A stretch of DNA of 64,000 nt from UBA11346 sp038318565 (GCA_038318565.1 JBBQCI010000008.1:8208-72207), one strand, 5' to 3'. Shown: positions 1 through 9,748, numbered from the stretch's first letter. Numbers and translations: made by a program. Notes: generated by a model from the sequence alone, not told the origin.

Positions 1-480
1 GGTCGCACCCTGTGGCACAGCTACCGCTTCACCCAGTCCGGTGACACGTTCAAATTCACCGGAGGCCTTGGTGGTGCGCATCTCGGGCACGCCGCCCGCC
101 CGCCAGGCCACTGCCAGTGATCCGGCAGCGGCAATGAACAGTCCGGCCGCACCAGCCAGCAGCACGGCACCGGCCCAACGACCCAGCAGCCAACCAACGC
201 GCGGCAGCGGCTTGGGAAACGCGGTAAGGGCAATGCGGCTTTCGAGATCGCGGGTCAACTGGGCTGCCGGCACCAGGGCGGCCATGAGAATGCCGCAGAA
301 TCCGGCGGCGGCACTGGATGCGGCGGCAAGCAGGCGGACTGCGCCGCCTGGATCGGCAGCGCTGACGCCAGGCGCCAGGACGGCAATCAGCAGGGCTCCG
401 GCCACCGGCACCAGCCACAGCCGACCGCGCCACGCTTCCCGCCAGCTGAGTGCCGCAACGGCCAGCGTACCAGCGATCAT
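1..480 (-). CDS. ABC-2 type transporter permease, C-terminal part missing (runs off left edge)
   Basis: Reading leftward from an ATG at 480, the frame stays open to the window edge (about 160 residues). It shows hydrophobic segments near residues 20-40 (VPVAGALLIAVLA), 50-70 and 98-122, with a polar loop between, as in membrane subunits of ABC-2/NosY/GldF-type exporters. Its ATG overlaps the stop of the ATPase gene by four bases (ATGA, 477-480), so the two are translationally coupled and very likely form one transporter. The substrate cannot be read from the sequence. The rest of the protein lies outside the window, so family assignment rests mainly on the neighbouring ATPase. Confidence 0.7.
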   Translation of the reverse strand, partial: MIAGTLAVAALSWREAWRGRLWLVPVAGALLIAVLAPGVSAADPGGAVRLLAAASSAAAGFCGILMAALVPAAQLTRDLESRIALTAFPKPLPRVGWLLGRWAGAVLLAGAAGLFIAAAGSLAVAWRAGGVPEMRTTKASGEFERVTGLGEAVAVPQGAT

Positions 481-1331
481 CGCGCGCCGTCTCCATTGTT
501 CTTCGCAACGATACGACGGAAGCGCTGCTCAAGGCGTTCGCGCGGCGGGGCGACGCCGATGAGGCTGGCGCCAGCAGCGGCTTTCACTGCCGCGATGGTC
601 GCGGCATCGGGCGATTGCAACTCGACCATCAGTCGCTGGTCATCGGCGAGCAGATCGTGGACACGTCCCTGCTCGGCTAGCCGGCCGCGATGCAGGATGG
701 CGATCCGATCACAGACATCTTCAACGTCGGCAAGTAGATGGCTGGACAGCAGGACGGTCTTGCCGGACTGCTTCAGCGCGATGATCAGGTCTTTGACCTC
801 GGCCGAACCGACCGGATCGAGACCACTCGTCGGCTCATCGAGGATGACGAGTTCGGGATCATTGATCAGCGCCTGCGCCAAGCCAAGTCGGCGGGCCATG
901 CCCTTCGAATACTCACCTAGCCGTCGACCACGGGCGTGACCCAGACCGACCTGGTTCAGCAGGCGATCACTGCGCTTGGCGATCTCTGCCGCCGGCAAGC
1001 CGAACAGCCGGCCGATGAATGTCATGGTCTCGTCGGCGGTCAGGAACTTCCACAGATAGGTCTCTTCGGGCAGATAGCCGACCCGCGCACGCACCGCCAG
1101 ATCACCGGGATCGCGACCAAGGACGAAGGCATCGCCCCGCGACGGACGGATCAGACCGAGCAGCAGCTTGATAGTGGTCGTTTTGCCCGAGCCGTTGGGG
1201 CCGAGGAGGCCAAACACCTCGCCCTTGGCGATGGTCAGATCCAGCCCCTCCAGGGCTGAAACCCGGGGGCGACCCCAGAAATCGGCATAGACCTTGGCCA
1301 AGCCGGTGGTGCGAACGACCTCGTCAGACAT
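477..1331 (-). CDS. ABC transporter ATP-binding protein (ABC-2/NosF-like exporter)
   Basis: The 284-residue ATPase binds and hydrolyses ATP to drive an inner-membrane exporter. It has Walker A (GPNGSGKT), a signature region (EYSKGMARRLGLAQAL, which replaces the usual LSGGQ with YSKGM as in NosF/CcmA-like exporters), Walker B with catalytic Glu (LVILDEPTSGLDP) and the switch histidine (SSHLLADVE). The C-terminal 70 residues form the extra domain typical of this exporter class. An upstream in-frame start at 1442 would add 37 non-homologous residues; the ATG at 1331 sits right before the conserved domain and was preferred. The permease gene overlaps its 3' end by four bases. Confidence 0.9.
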   Translation of the reverse strand: MSDEVVRTTGLAKVYADFWGRPRVSALEGLDLTIAKGEVFGLLGPNGSGKTTTIKLLLGLIRPSRGDAFVLGRDPGDLAVRARVGYLPEETYLWKFLTADETMTFIGRLFGLPAAEIAKRSDRLLNQVGLGHARGRRLGEYSKGMARRLGLAQALINDPELVILDEPTSGLDPVGSAEVKDLIIALKQSGKTVLLSSHLLADVEDVCDRIAILHRGRLAEQGRVHDLLADDQRLMVELQSPDAATIAAVKAAAGASLIGVAPPRERLEQRFRRIVAKNNGDGAR

Positions 1332-1460
1332 GTGTGAGGTCTTATGGGTTCCGACAGCCAGCGAAAGGGGTTGGACACCCGGCTTCGGCGTCTGACTCGC
1401 CTGCCCGCCACCCCATGCTTGGGCCTTGGCCCGCGCTTGCATGCGGGTGGGATCCTTTCC

Positions 1461-1991
1461 ATGCCCAGCCTGGCGTCGTCCCTGCTGCCTCTAGCCGTCA
1501 TCGCTCTGGTCCTCTCGGGCTGCGATCCGGCAGTGGAAGCCCGTTATCAGCCGACCTCGGTTGACGAAGTGTTCGGCCCCTTTTCCCAGGTGCATGGCGT
1601 GGACGCCGAAGTCCATCAGCTGCCTAGCCAACCTCCCGCCATCGACGTAGCGGACCTATCGTACCGTCCCTGCCGCCCCCCAGGCGTGGTGCTGAAGCCG
1701 ACCGACCTAGTCGGCTTGCGCGAGACACCGTCGTACGACCGCCACAACGAACCGACTCTGCTGGTCGCCAGCTACGGACCACCATTGCCGTCGCCGCCTC
1801 CCGGACCCGCCTATCGCATCTCCAGCTGGAACCAGCATCAGGAAATCGGCGCCAAGGAACCGATCAAGGGCCCGGCCTATCTCCCGACACTTGAAGCTGG
1901 ACGATCGATCTATCGCAATGAACCGGCGCTCTACGGCACCTATCGCCGCGATGTCTACGCCTGGTGCGATGACGCGGCTAATCTACGCTGA
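1461..1991 (+). CDS. hypothetical lipoprotein
   Basis: This 176-residue protein has a classic lipoprotein signal: a short hydrophobic stretch (SLLPLAVIALVL) followed by lipobox LSGC, putting the lipidated Cys near residue 20. The mature part is rich in Pro, Tyr and Arg and shows no recognisable domain. The longer frame starting at 1344 would place the signal peptide internally, so the ATG at 1461 was chosen. It lies divergently from the ABC transporter and 44 bases upstream of the HtrA-like protease, with which it may be co-transcribed. The function is unknown. Confidence 0.7.
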   Translation: MPSLASSLLPLAVIALVLSGCDPAVEARYQPTSVDEVFGPFSQVHGVDAEVHQLPSQPPAIDVADLSYRPCRPPGVVLKPTDLVGLRETPSYDRHNEPTLLVASYGPPLPSPPPGPAYRISSWNQHQEIGAKEPIKGPAYLPTLEAGRSIYRNEPALYGTYRRDVYAWCDDAANLR

Positions 1992-2035
1992 GGTGATTCC
2001 GTTTTTTCGGCTGAAGTCCGTCCTAGGCTGAGACC

Positions 2036-3472
2036 ATGCTCAGCCCTGTCCTTGCCCGGTTGATTGCCGCCATTGCTATCACGACGTTATGCGTCTCGGG
2101 CTTGTTCAGCCTCGACGACGCGGGCCGCGACAAAGCTCGAGCCGAATTGCGCCAACTGGCGTCGGAAAGCCAGCGCCTGTCACGCTGTTTCAACCTCGTG
2201 CACGAGATCGTCGGACCCAGCGTCGTGTCGATCCTGACCAAGGAACGTCAGGTGATCATGACCTGGGGAGGTCGGTCGGTTCGCGAGGTCGATGCCGGTG
2301 AAGGATCCGGCATCGTCGTCGCCAGCGATGCCGAACAGACTTGGATCCTGACGAATTCACACGTCGTCCTGCAAAGCGACGGCCAGAACGGATTCCAAAA
2401 GCGACGCGATGGCAGCTGGGCAGGATATGATCGCCTACGCGTGGTGCTGCACGACAACCGCGAGGCCGACGCCAGTTATGTCGGCATCGACGTCCAATCC
2501 GACCTGGCGCTGATCCGCATTCCGATCGGTGGACTGCCGGCGATCGAATGGGCCGACTCCGAACAGGTCCACGTCGGCGACTGGGTGGTCGCCCTCGGCT
2601 ACCCCCTGGGCGTCGGCTACAGCGCCTCGGCCGGCATCGTCAGCGCCACCGACCGCTCGACCGGAATCTACGAAGCGGTCGGTGGTTTCGAATCCTTCAT
2701 CCAGACCGACACGGCAATCAACCCAGGCAACAGTGGCGGTCCGTTGGTTGATCTCCAAGGACGTATCGTCGGGGTGAATTCGAACATCGTCTCGCGGACC
2801 GGATCGAACATCGGCCTAGGCTTCGCCATCCCCTCTGCCATCGCCCGACGGGTGGCCGAGGACCTGCGTGCCACCGGGCAGGTCCGCCGTGGCGCCCTCG
2901 GCGTGCGCCTTGAGGAGATCGACGCCAACGCCGCGCGTGCCCTTGGCCTGCCTCCGGCCCAGACCGTTCGTGTGGCCGGCATCGATCCGCTCACCCCGGC
3001 CGAGCAGGCCGGCGTCCGCCAAGGCGACGTGCTGCTAACCGTCGGCACCACTCCGATCGCCAGTATTCAACAGTTTCGCAGCCGGATTGCGGCCCATCGA
3101 CCAGGCGACCAGGTGACGCTTGGCCTATGGCGCGGCGGCACCCGTTTAAGCCTGCAGGTGCGCGTCGCTGATCGCGCCGAGATCGATCGCGCCCTGGCCA
3201 AGGCGGCAGAGGCCTTGATCACCCGGGCGATCCCCTTGCCCAACCTGGGCTGCCGGGTCCATCCAGATGCCCAGGGATTGATCATCGTCCAAGTTGAAAC
3301 CGGAGGGCTGTCCGCCGACGGTGGGATCTCGCCCGGCGACCGCATTCTGGCCGAACGTGGTCTGGGCAAGCTGACGACCGCGGACGATGCCGCCAAACTC
3401 GCTGCGCTGCGCGAAGGCGTGATCCAGGTGCAGTCGGGTCGGCACGCCGTGTGGCTACGCTTCCGGGGATAA
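2036..3472 (+). CDS. HtrA/DegP-like trypsin-type serine protease with PDZ domain
   Basis: The 478-residue protein begins with a hydrophobic signal or anchor (residues 5-25), so it acts in the periplasm. The trypsin-like domain carries the full triad: His109 (TNSHVV), Asp156 (QSDLALI) and Ser233 (NPGNSGGPL). A PDZ domain follows at about 285-370 (GVRQGDVLLTVG). A second, divergent PDZ-like stretch at about 395-478 keeps GGISPGDRILAE but lacks the normal opening. HtrA proteins degrade or refold damaged envelope proteins. The gene converges on tldE, with eight bases between the stop codons. Only the general HtrA family can be named; DegP, DegQ and DegS subtypes cannot be separated here. Confidence 0.9.
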   Translation: MLSPVLARLIAAIAITTLCVSGLFSLDDAGRDKARAELRQLASESQRLSRCFNLVHEIVGPSVVSILTKERQVIMTWGGRSVREVDAGEGSGIVVASDAEQTWILTNSHVVLQSDGQNGFQKRRDGSWAGYDRLRVVLHDNREADASYVGIDVQSDLALIRIPIGGLPAIEWADSEQVHVGDWVVALGYPLGVGYSASAGIVSATDRSTGIYEAVGGFESFIQTDTAINPGNSGGPLVDLQGRIVGVNSNIVSRTGSNIGLGFAIPSAIARRVAEDLRATGQVRRGALGVRLEEIDANAARALGLPPAQTVRVAGIDPLTPAEQAGVRQGDVLLTVGTTPIASIQQFRSRIAAHRPGDQVTLGLWRGGTRLSLQVRVADRAEIDRALAKAAEALITRAIPLPNLGCRVHPDAQGLIIVQVETGGLSADGGISPGDRILAERGLGKLTTADDAAKLAALREGVIQVQSGRHAVWLRFRG

Positions 3473-3478
3473 CCCCGG
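3463..3478. terminator. small convergent hairpin between htrA-like and tldE genes
   Basis: A six-base-pair perfect inverted repeat, CCGGGG-ATAA-CCCCGG, spans the stop codon of the protease gene and the gap before the convergent tldE stop. There is no T-run on either side, so it is at best a weak bidirectional terminator. Confidence 0.35.
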
Positions 3479-3480
3479 GA

Positions 3481-4902
3481 TTACACCGCGACGGTCACTA
3501 CGATCCGGGCCGCCTGCGGACCGCTGCAGCCACCCACCGTGGCTGTCTCGCGGCTGAAACGGACATCGCCCATCGCTTCACGCAGGACGCCTGAGACGCT
3601 GCCGCCGCGTACGGCACGACGACTGCCATCCGGCGCGTGCCACCAAGCAAAGCGGATCTCGCCAGAGAATGCACCCGTGTCATGACGCGGATGGAAATCG
3701 CTGAAGCGCACCACTTCCAGAGCGCCCTTGCGAAGGTCCACCAATGGAGTCGACCCGGCCGGTGCAACCAGGGTGGCCAGTTGTCCACGCGGCACCCGAC
3801 CAAGCACCTGCATCCACCGACCGCTGCCGTGCAGGGCTGCGAGCACGCCGTCCTGCACCAGGTCCTGGCGTGCGGCGGCGTAGCCATGCTCATCGAAGCG
3901 ATACGCCGCCAAGCTGGGCACCGTCGCATCGCTGGTGAGTACCAGCGGGTCACCACCACGGCGTTCGACCACCGGGGCGTCCAAGACCAAAGCGGCGATC
4001 TTGCGGGCATGCAAACCTGCATCCGCGTGGCTGGCGTACCACGACAACAGGCCTGCAAGGTAATCGCCGCTGATCACAACCGGCAGCTTGCCAACCGGTG
4101 GTACACCGGCGCCAGCGCCGTCGCGCAGGCAGGCGGCGGCATCGGCAACCCGCCTGCTAAGGTGCAGATCAGTCAGGCTCTGCGCCTCGACCTGGTCATA
4201 GAATTCCTGCTCGTCATCCGCTCCATCCGGCCGGTGCAGCAGGACGAATTCGGCATAGCAGCGCGTACGACGCTCGGACAGGTCGAGGCCACGATAGTTG
4301 ACCAACCGGCGGTCTTCGATGCGCACGAACAGTTCCAGCGCGCTGGGCCTGGTCCACGGCGCCGCGCGAACCGCGTCGGTAAACGTGGCAACGGCGCCAT
4401 CGAGCGCCTTACCGGGATCACGCGTCACCACCTGATCGGCGAGGAAGTCGCTGGCGGTGGCCATCTGCGCCCCAGCGGCGGCGCCACCCGCGACCTCGCA
4501 TGCCACTACTCCGCCACGCCAGGATGCCGCAGAACCCGGATCGCCCGGTCCAGGCAGTTTCCAAGCCGGATTCGGTGCGGCAGCCGCCGAGGTTTCCGCC
4601 TCGACCAGCAGCTTACGCAGATCCGGCCCACCATGCGCAGGGGTGACGGTGAACGACGCTTCGCCCTGCTTGCCATCAGACGCCGGTAGCGCCAACCAGA
4701 CCTGCCAACGCACCGAAGTTGCTTCGCGTTCCGACTCGGACTTGAGGAAGGTCAGGTAGCGCTCGTGACGACGCGAGCGCAGTTCGGTGATCTGCCATTG
4801 AGCCAGTTCGTGGCGGGCAGAAAGGACGTTCTGGATGAGTCGGAGATCCATGTCAGCGCGTTCCGTGACATCCGAAGCTGCGGACGAACGGTCGAGCGAC
4901 AC
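3481..4902 (-). CDS. tldE: TldE/PmbA-family metalloprotease-like subunit
   Basis: In the TldD/TldE heterodimer the TldE (PmbA) subunit lacks the zinc site and shapes the substrate tunnel for unfolded peptides. This 473-residue protein shows the family's C-terminal features: SGDYLAGLLSWYA, the VERRGGDPLVLTSD region, and a central domain-swap segment. No HExxxH is present, as expected for TldE. It directly follows tldD with three bases between. The start is uncertain: GTG at 4902 is next to the tldD stop and suits translational coupling, while an ATG at 4851 would give a 456-residue form. Sequence identity to classical PmbA looks low, so the subunit assignment rests partly on the neighbour. Confidence 0.8.
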   Translation of the reverse strand: MSLDRSSAASDVTERADMDLRLIQNVLSARHELAQWQITELRSRRHERYLTFLKSESEREATSVRWQVWLALPASDGKQGEASFTVTPAHGGPDLRKLLVEAETSAAAAPNPAWKLPGPGDPGSAASWRGGVVACEVAGGAAAGAQMATASDFLADQVVTRDPGKALDGAVATFTDAVRAAPWTRPSALELFVRIEDRRLVNYRGLDLSERRTRCYAEFVLLHRPDGADDEQEFYDQVEAQSLTDLHLSRRVADAAACLRDGAGAGVPPVGKLPVVISGDYLAGLLSWYASHADAGLHARKIAALVLDAPVVERRGGDPLVLTSDATVPSLAAYRFDEHGYAAARQDLVQDGVLAALHGSGRWMQVLGRVPRGQLATLVAPAGSTPLVDLRKGALEVVRFSDFHPRHDTGAFSGEIRFAWWHAPDGSRRAVRGGSVSGVLREAMGDVRFSRETATVGGCSGPQAARIVVTVAV

Positions 4903-4905
4903 TAT

Positions 4906-6297
4906 TCATGCGATCACCGCTTTCAGTCGCAGGGCTGGGCCACCATCGGTGACCTTGACCCATTCCTTGTAGCCCTTGCCACAGGTGCCCAGACTGGCCT
5001 CGACCACATCGCGGCCGACCCCATCAACCGACATCAGCAGCTTGGGCACCGATCCGGTGACGACCACTGGGCTGAACACTGCGCCGGTCAGCCGGCCATC
5101 GCGGATCTCCTCGGCCATCGAACCTTCGAGCTGGATGCCCCAGCCCTTGGGATCCTCCATGCCGTTACTGGGGTGAGTCAGCAGATAACCTTTGGCCACC
5201 CCGCGAATCAACTCGTCGGTCGTAGCGGTGCCGGGACCGAAGAAGGTGTTGGTCATGCGCGTATACGGCTTGTGGTCGTAGGCTTCGCGCCGGCCATTGG
5301 CGGTCTTCGCTACCTGCTGGCCGCGTCGGGCCAGTTCGGCCTGGCTATGGCGATCATTGATGCCAGCTACCAGAATGCCCTTCTCGACGATACAGGTTGG
5401 CTTCGCCAGAGTGCCTTCGTCATCGAAGAAGTAGGATGCCGCCCAGCCATTGCTGGGATCGTCGTACATGTCGACCAGCTCGGAGGCGACTCGCTTGCCT
5501 AGGAATTGGGCTCCGCGTGAACGGTCCTTGAGGAAGAGATCCTGCTCGGTGCCATGACCGAACGCTTCGTGAGCGAAGATGCCGGCAAAATGGCCATCGA
5601 ATACGCAGGTATGCTCGCCCGGGTCGGACAGTCGCGGCGCGCCGAGGATGCGCGGGCCATCCCGCACCACCTCGGCGGCGACCAGGGCGGGATCGATCAG
5701 CTGGTTCCAGCCGCCGATCGCTTCGCGGCCGCTGTGCAACTGGGCCTGGTGCGCGTCACGCGCGAAGATCCCCATGCAGATCTGACGCACGCGGTGGAGC
5801 CGCTGATACAGCCTGCGGGTACGATCGACGTAGACGATGTCGGCATGCACATCGCCAACTATGCCAACCGCCTCGCGGACATGCGGCGCGACCAGCACGG
5901 CGGCACGCAGGGCGCGAGCTGCTTCGATCTTGGTTGCGGCAGATATCTCGCGCGGGTCCTGATCCAACGGCTGCGCATAGGACTGGTCAAGCGGCGTGGC
6001 CAGCGGCATGCGACTGTCCCACTCGACGTGGCTGTGGCGAATGCGGTCGGCCAACCGATGGGTCGCCTCACGCACCTTCTCGACACAGTGGTCATCGCAG
6101 CTGACTTCCAGAAAACGATCGCCGGTCCACGCCGACAAGGTGAAGCCGGCGTCAGGCGACAACGGGGTGCAGGACACCGACGATCCGTCGACGCGTACCT
6201 GGGTGCCGGCGTTGCGTCGGGCGTAGGCGCTGGCATTGGGCGCCATCCGTTCGAGGGTCGCGACCGCCTGGGCCAATGCGGGAATGAGGCTGTCCAC
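4906..6297 (-). CDS. tldD: TldD zinc metalloprotease subunit
   Basis: TldD is the zinc-bearing partner of TldE and cleaves unfolded peptides such as microcin B17 leader and CcdA. The 463-residue protein carries the signature FAHEAFGH with the HExxxH zinc motif at His243-Glu244-His248. It is followed by the conserved TEQDLFLKDRS and later YDDPSNGWAASYFFDDEG and TNTFFGPG blocks of the family. The start is a GTG at 6297, 18 bases downstream of the ScpA-fusion stop; the next Met is at residue 18. With tldE and the ScpA fusion it forms a tight minus-strand operon. There is no signal peptide, so it is cytoplasmic. Confidence 0.93.
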   Translation of the reverse strand: MDSLIPALAQAVATLERMAPNASAYARRNAGTQVRVDGSSVSCTPLSPDAGFTLSAWTGDRFLEVSCDDHCVEKVREATHRLADRIRHSHVEWDSRMPLATPLDQSYAQPLDQDPREISAATKIEAARALRAAVLVAPHVREAVGIVGDVHADIVYVDRTRRLYQRLHRVRQICMGIFARDAHQAQLHSGREAIGGWNQLIDPALVAAEVVRDGPRILGAPRLSDPGEHTCVFDGHFAGIFAHEAFGHGTEQDLFLKDRSRGAQFLGKRVASELVDMYDDPSNGWAASYFFDDEGTLAKPTCIVEKGILVAGINDRHSQAELARRGQQVAKTANGRREAYDHKPYTRMTNTFFGPGTATTDELIRGVAKGYLLTHPSNGMEDPKGWGIQLEGSMAEEIRDGRLTGAVFSPVVVTGSVPKLLMSVDGVGRDVVEASLGTCGKGYKEWVKVTDGGPALRLKAVIA

Positions 6298-6315
6298 GCG
6301 CGGGATCCTGCCGAC

Positions 6316-9300
6316 TTACCGTACCGAAACCACCGGCAGGGTGCCGCCCAGCAGGGCCGGGGCACCATCAGCCGGAACCATCGGCAGGTCATGGCGGGTG
6401 ATGGTGACCTCTCCGGATCCGCCTGGCCAGCGCAGCTGCAGATGATTTTCGCCAGCGCCCAGCAGCCAGGGCGGCAGTTCAGCACGTGACGGCGAATCGC
6501 CCAAAGCCGGGGTGAAGCGCACGACCTCGCGCGCCCCAGCGGCATTCTCGACCGTAACCCAACCAAGATTGACCGCCTCAATGGCGGCTACCCGACCGAC
6601 CCCCCCTGCCAGCCGAGCCCCCGGCGTACGCTGCGGCATGACGATATCGCCCTGCCACGCGAGCGGCCGATCGTCGGCGCGCCCGGGCACGGTATCAGCA
6701 ACGGTCAGGCGATACGTCTGCCCTGGAGCAAAAGGACCACTGAGGCGCAGGTGGCCGTCGACGATTTCCTTGCGCAAGGAAACGGCAGGGCTGATCGCCA
6801 CGGCGGCAAGCAGGGCAGCTGGATCGGCAGGAACGCGACTGAGCGCCAAGTCAATCCGGCCCTCGCCAAAGGCGGGCAGCAAGATCGACGGATCCGCCAC
6901 CGATACGGCCGGCAGGGTACGTACGGTCAGGCTGGGCAGGTTCTTGGCATCGAAGCGGAAGCCACCGCGGGCGCGCAGCTTGTCGTCGAAACGCACAGAT
7001 ACGCTTCCGGCAGCAGGCAGCACTCCCGCGGGCGTGAACACACAGGTGCGCTCATCGCGCCAGGCGACCGAACCGGCAGTTGGCGGATCAACCACCGGCA
7101 GGCTGGCTTCCGCGAGATGCTCGGCATCCAGTGGCAGGTTGAGCGCCCAGCTGATCTCGGCATCGCGGGCGACCACGCTGTCATGCGGGCCGCTTATGGT
7201 CAGCACCGACGCCGGCCGCTGGAACCACGCCACGAGCCCGACCGTCGACACAACCCAGAGGGCGGTCAATGCGGCGAGCTTGAGGTGGCGGGGGCGGGGC
7301 ATTTGGGCGGGCTTGCTGGGGGTGGTCTGGATGGCTGGGGTGGGCGGGGTGTTGGCTGTCTGAACCGGTCGCGGGGGCGGCGGCGGCGGCGGCGGTGGGG
7401 GAGGCAGCGGATCCGGAGGCGGTCCGGCCACGAGCGATGCCCGATCGGCAGTCGACGGGCTGTCGGCCCTCGGCGTAGCCACTGGCGATGGATCGTGAGC
7501 GAGCGGTTCTGCCGCCACGGCCGGCGAATCAATGGCCTCGGCCGGCGGAGAAACCATCGCAACCGGTTCGACAAACGGCGGTTGCTCGATGACGTCGGCC
7601 TGGGGGACAGCAACGACATCCTGGATCGGCGGAATCGCGACGGCTTCCAATGAGAACACGCTGTCATTGGATTCGAAGGAAGCGCCAATGGACGACTCGT
7701 GCCGGTCAGCTTCACCTGAGGCGGACACGGGCTCCGACAGGGGTTCCGGCTCTGGCACAGGCGGAATCTCGGCAACGACATCCCGTGTCACGGAAGCTAC
7801 AACGTCCTCGGGAAGCGCTGCAATCACGGGTTCTTCTGGTGTCAGCGTAAGAACCGGATCGGCGTTTGGAGCGATAGCATCATGGGCTCCGGCTAGGTCT
7901 TGCCCAGCGGACTCGGACAACGACTCCGAGCTTGGCTCAATCGGCGCGACCGCCGCGTTGACGGGAGCCGACGCTTCGACAGCCGTCGGTGATGCAGTCG
8001 CCACCTCCACGTGGGCTGCCGTGGCCGACTCCGTCGCTTCTGTCACCGACTGGATCGCGGTCACGGACGGTTCGGCGACATCGATGATCTCAGGCCCAGG
8101 CAACACGACGGCTTCAGGTACTTCGGCAGGAGGGTTGCTAGGCGTTAGTGCTTCGACGGTGGCTGGAGCATCGACGACGTGAACGACCTCTGGGACGACT
8201 ACCGCGTGTTCAACCACCAGAGGAACGATGTCGAACGAAGGAGTCGCCTGGCCCCGCTGCGCGATCGGCTCTGCAGCCGGTGATGGCGTCGCCTCGATGA
8301 CTCCAGCCGGAAAGTCGGGAATGATGCTCGGTGACCCTGGCTGTGGCAGCGGAATTTCCGGCGCTTCGGCGGCTGGAGTCGCCGCGACGATTGCCGCTGC
8401 AGGGATAGCAGGAACGGCCTCAGTCGGCAGCGCTGGGGTTTTGGGCTGACGCCTGGGCTTGACTGGCGCATCTGTGGATGATGCCACTACCATAGGCTTC
8501 GCCTCTGGTGGAGGAGGTAGCGGTGGTGGCGGCTCTGGTTTGACCACGCCATGTGGCAACGGTTCGCCTGGATGGGTTTCTTCCCACCAACTGATGAAGC
8601 CGCGTTCCAGATCGGCGGCCCGGTGGAGCAGACGCTCGACGCCTACCGTCGATTCCAGTTCGCGCAGGAAACGCTGTTCTTCGTTTTCTGCGGTCGGATC
8701 CTCGTCACCCAGCGGCGCGTCGCTGTCGGGCGCAGCCGCGCCATCCCAGGTCACCAGAGGCGGCCGGCGCTGACGTTTGGGCAGCGTGTCCGGTGGACCA
8801 GGATCTCCGGAGCCGACTGCCCGGTCGTCCTCGGGACGGAAAGCGATTCGCACATCGCCATACTGCTCGGCCTGGTTGACCCGCAGTATGCGCTGACGGG
8901 TACACTCCAGCACCGCCATGACGATGCCGACGCGCGCGATTGGCCCATTGTCGATGGTGAACAATTCGGACAGCCGACCCTCGCCGCGACTGCGCATGTC
9001 CTCAACCACCTGGGCCATGCGCACGACCATTGGCACATCATCAACGAGGACCGTACGCGGACCAAGCCCGTCGATGCGCTTGAGCAGGTCGAACCACAGG
9101 TTCGCAATCGTGCCTGGACCGACATCCTTGAGTTCCCAGGCATCGATCTCTGACGCGTCGTCCGGCACCACTTCGCGATGCCCGCGGTGGTGCCGTAGGC
9201 GCTGGGCATCATCGCGGTGATCAAGATCGAAGGCCGCCTCTTTGGCGGCGCGGTAGACCAGCAGTTTGCGGATCAGCCCGGTGCGCGGATCGAAAGCGTC

Positions 9301-9651
9301 CTCACCATCATCGGCAACTTCGGTTCCCTCTGGAGGCGGAGCGACCATGCGCGCCTTGATCTCCAACAGGGTGGCAGCCAGGACGACGAAATCGCCGGCC
9401 GCCTCAAGATCGAGGGTGGTGCCGGCGGCGGCGGCAACCCACGCGGCAAACTGGTCGGCAATAACGGTGACCGGCAGATCGGTGATGTCGACTTCAGCTC
9501 GCCTGACCAGGTACAGCAGCAGGTCCATGGGACCATTGAACTGGTCGAGCGAAACGGTGATACCCAGGTCGCCCGCAGGCGTGCCGTCATCGACGACCGC
9601 GGTGGCGGTCGGTGGCGGCAACGGATCTAGGCCGTCCGGGCCATCAGGCAT
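6316..9651 (-). CDS. scpA: ScpA (condensin kleisin) fused to Pro-rich linker, transmembrane helix and extracytoplasmic C-terminal domain
   Basis: Residues 25-285 match ScpA, the kleisin that bridges SMC in bacterial condensin: FNGPMDLLLYLVRRAEVDI near 38-56, the DFVVLAATLLEIKARM helix, and a winged-helix end at about 195-275 (GRLSELFTIDNGPIARVGIVMAVLE). A very long Pro/Ala/Val/Glu-rich linker follows (about 300-785), ending in a run of eleven prolines. A single hydrophobic helix lies at about 790-812 (LAALTALWVVSTVGLVAW). The last 298 residues are beta-rich and contain phrases like VFTPAGVLPAAGSV and GPFAPGQTYRLTV, reminiscent of N-terminal domains of bacterial alpha-2-macroglobulin or SbsA-like Ig modules (inference). 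ScpA is normally a 250-residue cytoplasmic protein. The frame is continuous, so this is either a true fusion or a recent gene fusion. No scpB is nearby. Confidence 0.8.
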   Translation of the reverse strand: MPDGPDGLDPLPPPTATAVVDDGTPAGDLGITVSLDQFNGPMDLLLYLVRRAEVDITDLPVTVIADQFAAWVAAAAGTTLDLEAAGDFVVLAATLLEIKARMVAPPPEGTEVADDGEDAFDPRTGLIRKLLVYRAAKEAAFDLDHRDDAQRLRHHRGHREVVPDDASEIDAWELKDVGPGTIANLWFDLLKRIDGLGPRTVLVDDVPMVVRMAQVVEDMRSRGEGRLSELFTIDNGPIARVGIVMAVLECTRQRILRVNQAEQYGDVRIAFRPEDDRAVGSGDPGPPDTLPKRQRRPPLVTWDGAAAPDSDAPLGDEDPTAENEEQRFLRELESTVGVERLLHRAADLERGFISWWEETHPGEPLPHGVVKPEPPPPLPPPPEAKPMVVASSTDAPVKPRRQPKTPALPTEAVPAIPAAAIVAATPAAEAPEIPLPQPGSPSIIPDFPAGVIEATPSPAAEPIAQRGQATPSFDIVPLVVEHAVVVPEVVHVVDAPATVEALTPSNPPAEVPEAVVLPGPEIIDVAEPSVTAIQSVTEATESATAAHVEVATASPTAVEASAPVNAAVAPIEPSSESLSESAGQDLAGAHDAIAPNADPVLTLTPEEPVIAALPEDVVASVTRDVVAEIPPVPEPEPLSEPVSASGEADRHESSIGASFESNDSVFSLEAVAIPPIQDVVAVPQADVIEQPPFVEPVAMVSPPAEAIDSPAVAAEPLAHDPSPVATPRADSPSTADRASLVAGPPPDPLPPPPPPPPPPPRPVQTANTPPTPAIQTTPSKPAQMPRPRHLKLAALTALWVVSTVGLVAWFQRPASVLTISGPHDSVVARDAEISWALNLPLDAEHLAEASLPVVDPPTAGSVAWRDERTCVFTPAGVLPAAGSVSVRFDDKLRARGGFRFDAKNLPSLTVRTLPAVSVADPSILLPAFGEGRIDLALSRVPADPAALLAAVAISPAVSLRKEIVDGHLRLSGPFAPGQTYRLTVADTVPGRADDRPLAWQGDIVMPQRTPGARLAGGVGRVAAIEAVNLGWVTVENAAGAREVVRFTPALGDSPSRAELPPWLLGAGENHLQLRWPGGSGEVTITRHDLPMVPADGAPALLGGTLPVVSVR

Positions 9652-9748
9652 GGCGGCAGGCTAATCCATCGCCGCACAATGCTACTCGGGGTCGGTACAC
9701 ACCGAACATCGCGTGATCACGGGGAGCCCGCCGTAATCGGAGACGCCC

